Origin: Malachius bipustulatus
Taxonomy: Eukaryota; Arthropoda; Insecta; Coleoptera; Melyridae
Length of the DNA stretch: 64,000 bases
Direction: 5' to 3'
Assembly: GCA_910589415.1 (NCBI GenBank)
Contig: OU342632.1
Coordinates: 37,027,637-37,091,636 of the forward strand
Under the pieces are notes generated by a model. It made no database searches. It had not been told where the DNA came from and saw only the letters and a program-made list of their open reading frames with translations. Below, piece after piece: positions 11,900 through 23,864 of the stretch. The position numbers were made by a program, and so were the translations under genes. Positions within the stretch are counted from its first letter, which is position 1, and the number at the start of each line of letters is the position of its first letter.

Positions 11900-12330
11900 C
11901 TTGATGGTGTTAACAGTCCTACAGCCTTAAACATAATACTATAAAATCTACCTACTGTATTGGGGAACACTCTGTTGAAAGGATCACTGAATTCAAGGAC
12001 CTTGGTGTGGTCTTTAATTCCAGACTCTCCTTCAACATACATATTGAAAATGAATACTTTTCTGCTTTTAAGGCGTTAGGTTCTATTCTTCGTAATGCCT
12101 TGGATTTAAAAAAATATTACTACCCTCATGGCTCTTTTCCATTCCTTCGTCCAGCCCAAACTTGAATACGGTTCTGTTATCTGGTCTTCGGGCTACAGAT
12201 GTCATGTGATTGATCTCGAGCGAGTACAACGTCGCTTATTAAGATTTCTACATTTCAAATACACAGGCCTTGACATCCTGTCGACTTCCCCATTCTGATC
12301 TGCTTGGTATATTTCAGATTAATAGTCTGG
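11900..12330 (+). pseudogene. Non-LTR reverse transcriptase fragment, Jockey/CR1-like
   Basis: The plus strand encodes a thumb-domain segment including ITEFKDLGVVFNSRLSFN and AFKALGSILRNALDLKK. This is the typical 'DLGV.(D)SKL.F..HI' block after the reverse transcriptase palm, followed by a decayed stretch equivalent to LEYGSVIWS. Frameshifts and stops break it. No endonuclease or palm motif remains. The fragment at 29380-30010 is the same family and orientation. Confidence 0.65.
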
Positions 12331-12599
12331 AGGTTAGGCGTGTGTAGATACACATCTGTACATTTCTTTTGAGGTCTGCTTAAAGGACATATCGACTCTC
12401 CTGTCTTCCTAATCGGCAGGGGGATCAGGGAGGTACGAGTACTGAATAATGAAAGGAGATGGATAAAGAATTCCCTACAAAAGATCCAACACTAGCAAAA
12501 AACCAGTTTCTCCAATATGAAGCTATACCGTTCGAGAGGTCCCTTTTGGAAGCTTTTATCGATATATCCAAAAAATAGTGGCTGGTATGCTCACCTGTA

Positions 12600-14060
12600 A
12601 AATTGACTGTAATAGGATAGACCTAGATTTAGATTTTTCGTGAGTGGGTTACCTCCACTTGTGACACCTCCACTGCGAAAGAAGGTCTAAAGTTTCTCCC
12701 GGAGAACAATAACGCTTTCTGAACTTTTTTTTTCTTTCTCCCGAAGGTTTGTAGTGGGGCTCTTCCCAAAGCAGGACACTCAAACATAGGATGTGTTTAG
12801 CTGTTTCGTCATCCTCCAAGCATAAGCGGCCTTCACCGCTGATCACTAAACCCATCCTGTGTAGATGATGATTCAGTTTGCAGTGCCCATTATATCAGCC
12901 TATTAAGGCTTTGAATTTTCTCCTGTGAAGCTCCAATAGTCCTTTGATCGGTTTTTTTTTTGACGTATCCTGCATAAAGGCCTTCGAGTGGTACAATCTT
13001 GATAAGTTTTGCCAGTGCTAGAGGAGTTGCCTCTCAGCCGAGTTGCGTATTGTTGTTTTGGAATGCTGTTTCTGTTCCGACAAGTTCGAATTCGGCACCT
13101 TTCCTAGCCAGAGAGTTGGAAAGTTTCGTTCTCTTCATATCCAGCATGGCCCGAAATCCAGATCAAAGGTACTTCGTTATTCTTTGTCAGAGCATTCAGA
13201 GTTAATTGACAATTCCAGGCCAACCTGAACTTAGTAAAGGCTGAAACTAAGGGCTTTTGAAGACGCTTGGCTATTTTTATTGATCTGCGTTGGCAGTGGA
13301 TGTTTTCCTGCATCTATGCACAAAGCTATGTGACATAGATTTCGGTCTGGAAAGTTGTTGCGTGAAGCTCCAGGCTCGAGAAGACTTTTTTTCGAGCAGC
13401 GCTACACACCACGGCTCCAGTTCCTGTGGATGTCGTCAATTCATCGATGAACCATCTGAAATCTGCTGTTAGGAGTTCATTTCTGTTGTTTTTCCACACG
13501 TCTCTTCCTAAGAGAAGTTCTTTATAAGCTGAGCGGTTCATGATGGTCCTAGAGAGTGACTTTGTATGTCAGCCATTAACCTAGTTCGCTCCAAGTCTTT
13601 GGCAAAGTTGCCTTTGACAAGGTTTTTGCCATCTGCAGCATTCTATATGTAGTACATTTGACCTCCCCCTCCACATAAATATGAAGATGTGGTAAGTCCA
13701 GTAGGATTTCCATAGCCGCCGACGGTGTCTAGTTAACACCACCACAGATAGCCACACAAACTTTCTCTGTATACTACAGCGAGCTTCAGTTTGGCCATGA
13801 TCTGCTGGCCTTTTGACCACCAAACGGTACTACCATAGCAAATATAGGTCTGATGTCCATTACTACATAAAGCCAGTATTTGTTTTGGTCCAGTTTCCCA
13901 TGATTTACTTATCACATCACATATACTTTTACAAGTCTACAAGGAGAATTTGGCTATGTGTATTACTTTTTCCAGATGGAGTTTGAAGTAAACTTTTCAT
14001 TCAGGATCAGGATGACTCCTAGCTTCCTTTGCAAATGGAATGTCTCCCAAAAGAATTGGT
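12600..14060 (-). pseudogene. 3' part of a non-LTR ORF2: thumb, RNase H, zinc motif
   Basis: Read on the minus strand from 14060 downward: a thumb segment with YGSTVWWSKGQQ, a segment like AAMEILLDLPHLHIYVEGE, an RNase H core (WFIDELTTSTGTGA, FQTEIY, PLIWISGHAGYEENE), then a C-terminal CLEDDETAKHILC zinc-type motif at about 12800. The order is that of I-group non-LTR ORF2 proteins. Many frameshifts; the first RNase H signature is IDE instead of IDG. It is a 5'-truncated, dead copy, and the same family recurs at 31690-33330. It is distinct from the intact element at 23704-28669. Confidence 0.75.
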
Positions 14061-16719
14061 GGCGTTAAACCGTCCAACTTCCTCTTCTGCCACAGGAGAA
14101 AGGGACGATAGGTGCAATGATGGAATCACAATGAAAAAATGAGTGAGTGAGAAAATTTTTTAGACTGCGTCGATGACGGATGGAGTTGATGAGTAACAAA
14201 AGGAGACCAACAGCAATCGGAGTGGCTCTCTCATATCTCTGAAGCAATTGGATGACAGTTCCAGGGAAAGCAGCAAAAAGAGTTCCATCATGTAGAGGGC
14301 GCTTTATGATAGAAGAAGAAAAAGAACTGGAATTGAAATTCGGGTGAGGAAGCGAAATATACGAGTGTGTCAGTAAAAATGTTTAGAAAATTCTCTATTG
14401 TTACAATAAAATGTTTAAATGAATAAAGGAACAAGTTTAATACGACAAATACTAAAGTATTAGTTTATCCTCTTTCATTCGCTATGCAAATGAACGTAAC
14501 AAACTTCAGTGGTTCTTGGATTAAAACACAAATAAAAGACGAGGAATAATTCACTAATAGACGCAATCAAGAAATTCAAACAAAGAAAATTAATATACCC
14601 GATTGATGATCATCATTAGAATAAAAAACACATAAATAAGGACATTTACGTGAATAAACATCTTATTGTTCAAAAGTATTGTAAATAGCATCAAGCATGA
14701 CTCAGTCAGGTATACCTACCTGATGGCTGCATTTTTATGTATTTTATTAATACTGGATGTTTTTGAACTTAAGTTGTACCGGTACGTGAGCGAGAAGTAA
14801 TTAAACATGCATTTAACCACGTGCTGGCCAAGAGCACACTACAAGAATATTGTTTATGGCATCAGGAGCTGAATTTTAAATCGAACAAGAAAAATTTTTA
14901 AGTATGAATAATAACGAAGAGAGCTACTTTTTAGGAATACTTAACTACCTATACCTGCAGTGGCCGTTTACACGCCAGGAGCCTCTTTATTTCCAGAAGG
15001 TGTTGTGATTGAACACCTGCGACAATAATGGAGAGTTGTATATGCTTCGGCCATATGAGATACGTGAATTTTTCACTACAGAATAACTGTTGAACTAATG
15101 AAATAACAGATCCATCAATTTAGGTCCCAGTTTGTCGACATGTGATTCTGAAAGTGATCGGTAATTTTTTATTTTCAAGCAACAACTTTGATGCATGTCT
15201 GCAGGTTTCTTTTTCTCATTAAAAAACTGAAACCTGCAATGTACCAACTGATACTATGCACTGCAGTTTTAAATAGTAATGCAGCTTAAATCACATTTTA
15301 ATTCAAATTCGATGTTACTTTTACGTGATTAAATTAAAAAGAACAAGACCAGACAAGCAAATTGATAACGCCCCTGAAATCGCATCAAAGTGCAAATATG
15401 CTAAAATATGTAGAATTTATCTGCGGCTAAATGTTCTTGAAGCCACCAGCGTGACCATGCTCCAGAGAACGACTTCGTTTCATCTACACAATTAAAACTG
15501 GGTCCCTTCTTTTAAAAAAATACCAACGAACGTATCCAGACATGCAGATCTGACACAAAACACCTAAAATATGCTCAAAGGTCAACGCATAAGCACAGCT
15601 CTTCTAGTCTCTTCTGAAAATTTTCCTTGCGGTTGGAAAATTCATTCTGAAATAAAGTAGGTCAAGGAAAATAAATGTTTAGCAAAATTTGAGCTAATTT
15701 ACCTTTTTACCATACACCTGGAAATGTGGTCGATATGCTTGATGAGCAAAGACAACTTCAAGCAGCTAGACCTTAAATCTCTCTGCGAATCTCACGGAAT
15801 TAGATATTGCGCTTGGAGTGGAAAATGAGTTAAATAAAGTAATTTTGTAGTCGTTAACATTCTTGTCAGTCTGACGTTCTTTAATGTATATAGTGACCAT
15901 TCAGAAAAGCCAATATTTAATTTAGAATTGGCAGCTCTTCTGTCATTACAATCTTCTTGGAGAAGGCAACGTTTACAGATACTGGTAAAGAAAGAGGAAT
16001 GTTGTCAGTCTGATTAGCCCGAACGCGAAGATGAATGCAACTGAGGAATGAATTTTCCAGATAGGAAAGTGACACATTAACAGCAATCGGCAATAAATTT
16101 CCAGTATGCGTTGATAAAAAGAAGCAGGATCGCGTATCATTAAGTGAAGGCTGGCGATATATACATGCACCCAGGGACGTAAAGAACTGCCGGCGAAGAC
16201 TTGCGGATCGGAGCTGGCCTGTTAGCAGGAGCAGCGACTGCCTGCCAGCCGCTATCGCATCGTAGATGCCCGGTCTCTGCCTCTTCCACGCGACGTTGAC
16301 TGGCTTTGTCGGTCTTCAGTTCGATCCATTTCGATCCCGGTTAACAGTCAAATGAGACAATCATAGGCCAAGACGCTCCCAAGTAACTGGCATCTTTTTT
16401 GCACTGCCTAGTGTAACATTTATAAAAGAATATAAACACTCATGGTACACTGAAGATGAATATTGTCGTGACGACTCCTTCATTTCAACCTGACTATTGT
16501 CAAAAAGGTATGGATCACATGGACGCATGTGATTTGCACTTGGATGGGTGACACCTTGGACGGTGTAACAATAAAAGTACACCTTAGGAGACCTTGGGGT
16601 GAATAAAGTATGTTTCCTCCAGGATGATCCAACAGGGTGTTTTGTGTAACGAGTAGAATGTTTGCAGGACGAATGAGCGAAACGCAACGAAGACCTTGGT
16701 CCCGTAACATAACACGAGC
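14061..16719. other. Unassigned stretch
   Basis: No gene recognised. A patch of higher G+C at about 16180-16360 lacks a long open frame. The 121-codon minus-strand frame at 16361-16726 is adjacent to the mariner relic and has no recognisable domain; it may be chance or flanking element DNA. Confidence 0.4.
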
Positions 16720-17235
16720 TGCTCAAAGAAGCATTCCATAACGTGGTTTTACTTCTTCTATAGAATATTTTTGGTTGGATGCAAAGCCGAGCTCAGCAAA
16801 ATCATCTTGTAATTTTGAGAGACTCAATGCCTTTTCCAGCTGATCGGAGATATGGTGGTAATCCAGATGATGAAGTGGATACGGAAGAAGCTTCCAATTC
16901 AGTTTTACAGGACATTTTGTACTCTACTTAGAAGTACGAGGTCTGCGTTATCGTGCAGCAAAATGACTCCTGATTGAAAGGTTTTTACCTACTTTACCAT
17001 CTGAAGCTTCATTTTTTTCGTTATTGAGAGTCGTGCCACTCTGGACTTTCATAATCGTGCAGTAGCCTTTATACCCAACTTGCGCAACCTTTTTGATGAT
17101 GCAGATTGTTATGGATGATTTCCTGGACGTTACTAGCACTCATTTCTAACTTTTGTCACATTTCAAAGACAGTACTGTTCCTCTATTCTTCTACAAGGTA
17201 GCAGAATCACGTTATACTGACGTCATTTCTTAGCA
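16720..17235 (-). pseudogene. Decayed mariner-type transposase
   Basis: On the minus strand, pieces in three frames line up with a mariner transposase in order: NVQEIIHNNLHHQKGCASWV (end of the DNA-binding part), a gap, then QSGVILLHDNA, the conserved 'LLHDNA' block with a catalytic Asp. Next comes DYHHISDQLEKALS with KLQDDFAE, matching the 'DYHLF..LQ..L' region. The stretch carrying the first catalytic Asp is missing, so it is internally deleted, and stops are frequent. No terminal inverted repeats were found by eye. Confidence 0.55.
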
Positions 17236-19262
17236 GGTTTTGGTCCCCGACATGTTATCTTATCCCCAAAAAATTCCTTGATTATTGTCGTCATTTCTCC
17301 GACGTGATTTATACGGGATGTTTATGACGTATATCGTACCGGCGTTTTCTCAAAAATCACTTCGCAATGACGTGACCTTGGGTATTGACAAGAACGAAGT
17401 CATTTATCAGGTCAATGTTGCTTTGTGTTGTCGAAGTTCTTCAGACCTGTCCATTGATTGAAACACATTTTCGATCCGTCTTTTAAGCTTGTTCTTCTTC
17501 TCCTTCATGTACCTATCCGCTTTCGAAAGTTGGAAGTCATATTGGCAATCATAACTTTGTTTGTAACAGCTCGGAACAGTCCTGTTGAGGTTTTCCCAAA
17601 CCAGATTTGCTGATTTCAGTCATGAGATGCTTCACCTGCCGGGTCCGGTTCTATTCAGCATCTTCCCCTGAATTATGGCCTGAAGCAGGGAAAAATCTTG
17701 TTACACCATTCAATCACGATGTTTTTGATGAAGTGGCTTCCCCATATTGTGCTAGAAGTGTTTTTGCAAAATATCATTTATTTGGCATTCTCATTCACAA
17801 GAAATTTAATAAGTATGTGTTGCGCAATGGAAACATGACCAGCTTCTTTGTCATGTTGACAGTTACTTATTACTAAAGACAATTGAAGTGATCTAAAGAT
17901 CCATTTTTTTTAAATCTCGGGATCAGTTTGTTCTAATTTCTGTCAGCATTGTTGAGAAGAGATATTTTATTTGCATAGCTCTACCTTATTCTGACCACTT
18001 CTGATATTTCTGCTGCAGAGTTTGCTAGTCCAGATTTCGACGTGTGATTATTTATCTATTTAGTTGCTCAATAAATCGTAACCAGTGTTTCTAGAGCGTT
18101 TGCTGCATATTTTAATCCTTAGCCCAATTTGTACATTGAACCCTGCAAAACGTTGCAGCAATATTGATTCTTCATTACTTTTTCAAATTTCATTTGATTT
18201 GAAGTTGTTCAAATCTTCCGGCAAGCTTGGATTCAGAAAAGCTCTCTTGTAAATTATCCTTGAGAGTGCAGAAATCTAAGAAAATAATGCTGCAACTGCA
18301 ATGTTTCAGCAAGGGTCATGTTGAAACCGCACTGAAAACTTATTTCAGGAACGTAATTTTGAAGTGCACTATTTCACTTCAACAATGTATGAACGAAATT
18401 ACCACAAACGTTATAGATTAACTGCAATCTATTAAAACGTAACCTATATGTTTCTCAGGTCGTTTCTTTGTTTGTGTTTGGCTGTTTCTGATCATACTAA
18501 ATTAGTAATCTCCTTAACCCTCTGATTTTTATAACTTATTTTAAAACAAATTTGTTGAAAACCGACTAATAGGGACTAATTCGACTGTTGGACACTCTCC
18601 ACCAGTCATCAAATGCATTTAGTGTGGCAATTAACGTTTTAATTAACAAGTGCATGGACTTCCAGACCAAGTCTCCGATTTGTTTACCGATGTCCTCAGC
18701 AGGCGTACTTTCTCTAAAAGTCAAAGCTGTCCTGGTGTGCCGCTTAAGGATAGCAGCGGGCAAAGATATGCTCGTCGGGCACAAGCAACGCACACCAGAG
18801 GAAGGAGCGGTTGAATAAATCACTCCGTATACTGCCGCGTCGTTGCATCAATGAAGACTGCGTTACCGCGTCGACCAAAAGGGCATGTCTGCCATTTTTA
18901 TTGCCTTTAATTTGTATATTGTGGCTTGGTAAAATATTTTACTCAAGTTAATTGCTACTTGTAAGACTGAAAAGATAACATTTATGCACAAGTTGCGGCT
19001 TTTAAAGTATCTTTAATCCTCTGGTACTTTGTAGATTCATCAGATACGTTGGTATTTGAAATTTCAAATGTAGAAAAGCTTGACGAGAAAGAGAATAAGA
19101 GATTCCCGATGCTCTTTTTTTTGTTGTATTTTTTTTTTCTTGATGGACATTCTAAAATGCATTAAAAAAAAATGGATTCGTATTCACTCACTTAAAAAAC
19201 AAGGTGCTGATATATAATATGGTTTTTGCTGATAAGACTTAAAGACTCATCAATCATTATAT
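17236..19262. other. Unassigned stretch
   Basis: No gene assigned. An 89-codon plus frame at 17607-17876 and an 85-codon minus frame at 18566-18823 have no recognisable family, and their flanks do not offer convincing splice sites. Mixed old repeat DNA is likely. Confidence 0.4.
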
Positions 19263-19571
19263 TGTCACGATTTTTCTACACAGAAGTGAGCTCGCACCGC
19301 TCCTAGTTCCGCTTCTATACACCCTTGATGTTTTTCTCGAACGCCTTCTAGAATTATCTGTCCCTTTCTAGAGTTCCGAAGGTTCTAGTCCTGGAACATT
19401 TCCGAAAATTTTCCCCTTAGATGTCGCATCGATACCAGGAGAATAGCAGCAGAGAGACAGTCGCTCAGCAGCACGGCCAACGCTCCTCACTTCCCTGCAT
19501 CCAGGAAGGCGGTCCAGAAGCTAGACGTTACTATGTTATAGCCATATAACCACCCACTCTAAGGCTTAACA
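19263..19571 (-). mobile_element. 3' LTR of a Ty3/gypsy-type element
   Basis: The 309-bp segment runs, on the minus strand, from TGTTAAGCC to CGTGACA, so it has TG...CA ends. It is preceded on that strand by a purine tract, AGAGGGGGC, at 19580-19572. Upstream of that are gag, protease and integrase remnants in the same orientation. The first ~40 bases recur, diverged, at about 21298-21331 at the other end of the element. Confidence 0.6.
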
Positions 19572-19580
19572 GCCCCCTCT
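19572..19580 (-). promoter_or_regulatory. Polypurine tract
   Basis: AGAGGGGGC immediately before the TGTTAAG start of the 3' LTR on the minus strand, where plus-strand DNA synthesis is primed in LTR retrotransposons. Confidence 0.5.
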
Positions 19581-19639
19581 TAACTCTGTGCATCCCGGAC
19601 AGACTTTTAGTTGCACCCGTCGTATGGCGACAAGCGATC

Positions 19640-21310
19640 TAGTTGATTTACGTTTTTCCTAGCTTTCGGGTCCCTCTAGATCCGGTAGACGACGTCATTA
19701 ATTCTCTTTATAACCATGTAGGGTCCTTACCGGGTTGGATGAAGTTTTTGGGAGCGTCCTTTCTTTTGTTGAGGATTGTAGAGTCATACCTGGTAGTCAT
19801 GCTAGAAACCTCCGGAGTTTGCCTTTCTTCAGTACCGAGTAGTCATTCGATCACTCACGAGAGTAATCTTCCTCCGAGCTGACCCATGAATGCTGTTTCC
19901 TGAGAACCTCTACTAATTCGGTGGTTTTCTCGATGACTCATCCATTGTCCAGTTGTCAGGGACTTCAACGGTGATGTACTTTATGCTCAGGTCCTCTAGT
20001 TGTAACTCGATCTTCTTACATTTCTGGCAATTTTCCTTGCATGGCCTTCACGGTATAGTATCTGCCTTTCTATTGATCCAATCCCAGGTTCACCATCTCT
20101 CTGGCCCGGAGGAGTTATTCAGAGTTTCCCTTCACAAGAACGATCTCTGCAGTCACTAGCTGAATTTCTTCATGAAGATCTAGTCGAAGTGCGTAGTATG
20201 ATTTCGTCGTTCTTTAGCTTAAGCGTACGCTGACGGATGTTTAGGATGAAACCGTACTTTTTCATAATATGAAGACCAAAAATAAAATCATCTACGACGT
20301 CAGCAACCAGTATCTTCTCTCGCAAGATAAGTCGTTAATTCTAGCTCTATTACCATCTCAGCTTCTCCAAACACACGACTTGTCTCACCAGTCGATGTCT
20401 TCAGGATAGCTCCATTTATTAAGAGGGTGACTTCTCGGTATTTTAGTCAGTCGCACGACGACTGGCGATCGACCTTGTCGCATCGGTATCAATCAAAAAG
20501 ACGAATTCCTGGCCATCGAGCTCATCATCTAAGAGCAGTTTTCCTGGTTCGTGGTCACTGTCCTGTGGGAACCGTACCAACGGTAGTCTCGGCGTATGTG
20601 ACCCGTTTTCTTGCTACAAAAACAACTAAGCCTGCCCGATGTATGCCAGTTTCGGATTTGCCAAGAGGCCACTTTGGCCATTATTCTAATAAATCCATTC
20701 TTTTGTTGATCGGGGTCCTCACAAACTACATCCCGGACTCGATGTGTTGAATTGCGCATTGCGTCGATGGGCAACAGGATCTGCCTGGTCTTTTGATCTC
20801 TCAATCAATCCATGAAGCTCCGTATCGCCTTGTCTCCTAGGTTGTCATTTGGATACCCCGGGTATTCCAGATTGACCAGCCATTCAATGTCCGCGTTGAA
20901 TGCTTGCAGGGTCTCTCCGCTTTTCTGCGTTCTTGAGGTAAGCTGCATCTTGGACACTTGCTTAATACGGCTGTCTCAAAAACTTTCTTCTATTTTCTCT
21001 GACTTGGACACCCTTGTGTATAAGCCATAAAAGCGCAGTTCGAGAGCCCTAACCAGCTTATCAAAGTTCCTCTGGTCCTGTTCCGGAGTATTCTGCTGGA
21101 GTTTCAGAGCCCTTAAGGCCAGAACTTGTGCTGTAGCCTTCTCTGACGCCCATGTATTGGTTTCAGCGGCGGAATCAAACTGACGTCGATAAGTATTCCA
21201 AGTACTCTGCCCGTCATAATTTAGAAGCTTCACGGGATGTGAACCACCTCCTTGGGTGCTCGCTGCATCCCCGCCCTTCGTCGTTGATGTATTTCCAGGC
21301 TATGTTGACA
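19640..21310 (-). pseudogene. Internally deleted Ty3/gypsy gag-protease-integrase
   Basis: Minus strand, in order: a Gag segment (21233-20976) with LLNYDGQSTWNTYRRQFDSA and KATAQVLALRAL, typical of Ty3/gypsy Gag; a zinc knuckle near 20620 reading CFCSKKTGHIRRDY, where the last Cys of CX2CX4HX4C is Tyr; and an aspartic protease segment near 20500 reading FVFLIDTDATRSIAS, where the usual DTGA is DTDA. After about 0.6 kb of decayed sequence comes the integrase C-terminus near 19700, GPYMVIKRINDVVYRI. Reverse transcriptase, RNase H and the integrase core are missing. Stops are present throughout. The 5' LTR is reduced to about 35 bases. A dead deletion derivative. Confidence 0.7.
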
Positions 21311-21345
21311 CCACATAACCATCCGCTCTAAGTAATATTATTCAT

Positions 21346-22075
21346 TGTTACAACTTCCGATTTTTTATTCCGGAATTCGCAGTCATATGGAACATTCGTC
21401 AATGTGCTTCAGATATTCTAGATAGTTGACATGACAGTTGTTCTCGAGAGTTCGTTCTACCGAACTTCATAGCGCCGGCTCTAGAATGAAGTGAGGCTAC
21501 TATATTGCTAGTAGGGGTCTGGAGATGGACGAAATCATCATCAAGGTGCAGACATATATGCGTCTATCTTTCTCTCGTAAGTAGTTAGAGTTCTACGAGC
21601 ATGTCCGAGAATTGTACACGCCTACAAGCGCGCATTAGATTTCACTGAGTCGACCCATCAGACCATGACGCTTGCGCACAACGGTCTAGTACTCTAAAAA
21701 GAAATACAAGTAGTCGTTTGCTGTCTCACTCAGTCCGTGACACTTTGACTTCCTGTCGCGAGCAATATAGAGGTATATGATTCTTTCGATTGCGACATAG
21801 CTACTTGGCGCTCGCGAATATTATTTTTATAACGTCACTGAGGTCACCTGCATGGCATATAAAGAGCGACAGCTCCATTCACGCATGAGTCAGTAGAGTT
21901 TTGAAAACTATCAAGGTAGATAATTTGGAGAGTGCTATCACAAAACTAGTTAACAGTTAGTTTAGTTTAAAGTCTTAATACAATTTTCAAATGTAAATTA
22001 GAAAAGAGCTATCATATTTGTTTTAAATTATTGTAAAGATAAGTTGTTAAGATCAATAAAGTGAGTTTCCTAACA
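21346..22075 (+). mobile_element. Probable solo LTR
   Basis: The 730-bp segment has TGTTA at one end and TAACA at the other. It has a TATAAA at 21858-21863, a TCAGT initiator-like site at 21890-21894 and AATAAA at 22055-22060, the order expected of U3-R-U5 on the plus strand. No coding sequence follows and no primer site is visible after 22075, so it would be a solo LTR. I could not find matching target-site duplications, which lowers confidence. Confidence 0.4.
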
Positions 22076-23306
22076 ATATCTACTGCAAGTACAGTAGTAG
22101 CTGTTGACTGTACTGTAAATTTGTGAAAAATCGACTAAATTTTTAGAATTATTTGCAATTTTTTTATTTCAACAAGAAAATGAGCAAGGCCGATGTAATA
22201 AAATAGTCGTAGGTGGATGTTTCATTGATATTTAATATTAATATTTCGACCCATCAATCTTTAACAATGGGCCATAGTTGACTGGGTATAGCTCTGATCC
22301 GGTCTTGGGGCCTCGCCAAGATCTCCGCGCAGAGCAGGTCTTCGATGCCGAGCTCGCCGATACGGGCCCTTCCTTGATTCATAAAAATTATTTAGTCACT
22401 CCTTTTACCAGATAATATCTCCCGTAATAACTATAATTATGTAAATAAATATATAATCAATTTTATGTTCAGGTCTGGTTGGACACCCACACGCACAGCG
22501 ATTGCAGCAACGTCGTGACATAAAGGCACGTATACAAAATAAATTAAAGGTCCTTGTCAATAATATGTATTTAATAACCTGTAATATAGCCGAGATTACA
22601 TCTCTGCGCTATGTTCTTCATTCGTTTACATCATTATTTCAGACCATCGGTAATTATTAATCCATGCTAATTTTGAAATAGCTCTGCGATTTTTTTTATT
22701 TACTTTTACTTCGTACGAGCCAATTGTTAATGGTCTAGGAGGCCGAACTATTGGGAGTTACTTACGTAATTATAATATCATGCTATAACATGTAATATGT
22801 TATTATCTAGCTTGGATTGAGACAATTTTAATATAAATACACATCTAGACGAAGTTAATTATACAAAATGTTTATTGCTACCTTTTTAATCGTATAATTT
22901 TTCTGTGTAATCGTTCAAAAAGGAGGATGATCATTTTACGACGATGTAATAATCTTTTTAACGAGCTTTATTATATTACAGAAAGTATCCTGAAAAATTC
23001 TAGGGGGATCAGCTATTTAATTCATTATAATAATTTTTTAACATTATTGTCAACGACGTTTACCGTGACTTCTTCATGTCGACGACTATTAGAACGTTCT
23101 CCACTAATTCATCTTCTGGTTTAACATTTAACATCTCTATAGCTTTATCGTCTCATCTTTTTCGTGTGATCAAGTTTTCAACTTTCTAATATCTTTCCAA
23201 AGCTCAACTGCAGCACCAAATGACAATCTGGTGATCTGTTCTTAATTAATTAATTAACTTCTATAAATTTCTTATACGCATAAAAAATTATTAGATTTTC
23301 TCAATA
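22076..23306. other. Unassigned stretch
   Basis: No gene seen. A G+C-richer patch at about 22260-22380 has no clear reading frame. The rest is A+T-rich with stops in all frames. Confidence 0.4.
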
Positions 23307-23690
23307 TACAGGGTCATCCTAAATAAGTGCGAAAAATTTTGGGGCCTTGGCTCATTCTAAGGATAAAAATTCCTAGTAAGGTTGGTCCGCAAATGTACCG
23401 TTTTTGAGATACCGCAGAGTGTCAAAGAAAGCTTTTTTCCAGTTTTTTTTTAAGATATCTCAGTAACCGTTTGAGGTACAAAGCTCAACTTTTGTACATA
23501 TCTTACCATTGATATTAGCTACTCTTTTATCTTCTTTTTTATTTTTTTTTCATAATATTTTTTAAAAGCGCATTTTTAACCGCCAATATTTTTTACAAAA
23601 AAAAAGATACTCGTGGTCATAATTATTGATAACGTGAACGTTTTCGAGAAAAAAGCCATTTACAATGAGAAACTAGCTTTGGATCTTTCA

Positions 23691-23703
23691 AAAGATTTAT
23701 CTT
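23691..23703. repeat. Target-site duplication, left copy
   Basis: AAAGATTTATCTT is found here and again at 28670-28682, flanking the retrotransposon exactly. Confidence 0.9.
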
Positions 23704-23720
23704 TTTTTTTTTTTTTTTTT
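23702..23720 (-). terminator. A-tail of the retrotransposon
   Basis: A run of 19 T on the plus strand, which is the poly(A) 3' end of the minus-strand element, next to the left target-site duplication. Confidence 0.85.
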
Positions 23721-23864
23721 GAAAAAGGAGGGTAAATCCATTATGGATACCCATGCATTGGGTTATGTGGGAGTCCCACCCACTAAAAGCCCCTCCTTTC
23801 GAGGGCCGTCTTGGTCACCGGAAGCACCTCAGCCTCATGGGCTTATTGTGCACCCCCTTTTGCT

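Noticed and set aside
16361..16726. 121-codon minus-strand frame beside the mariner relic.
   Set aside because: No family resemblance and no splice or start support; kept only as part of an unassigned stretch.
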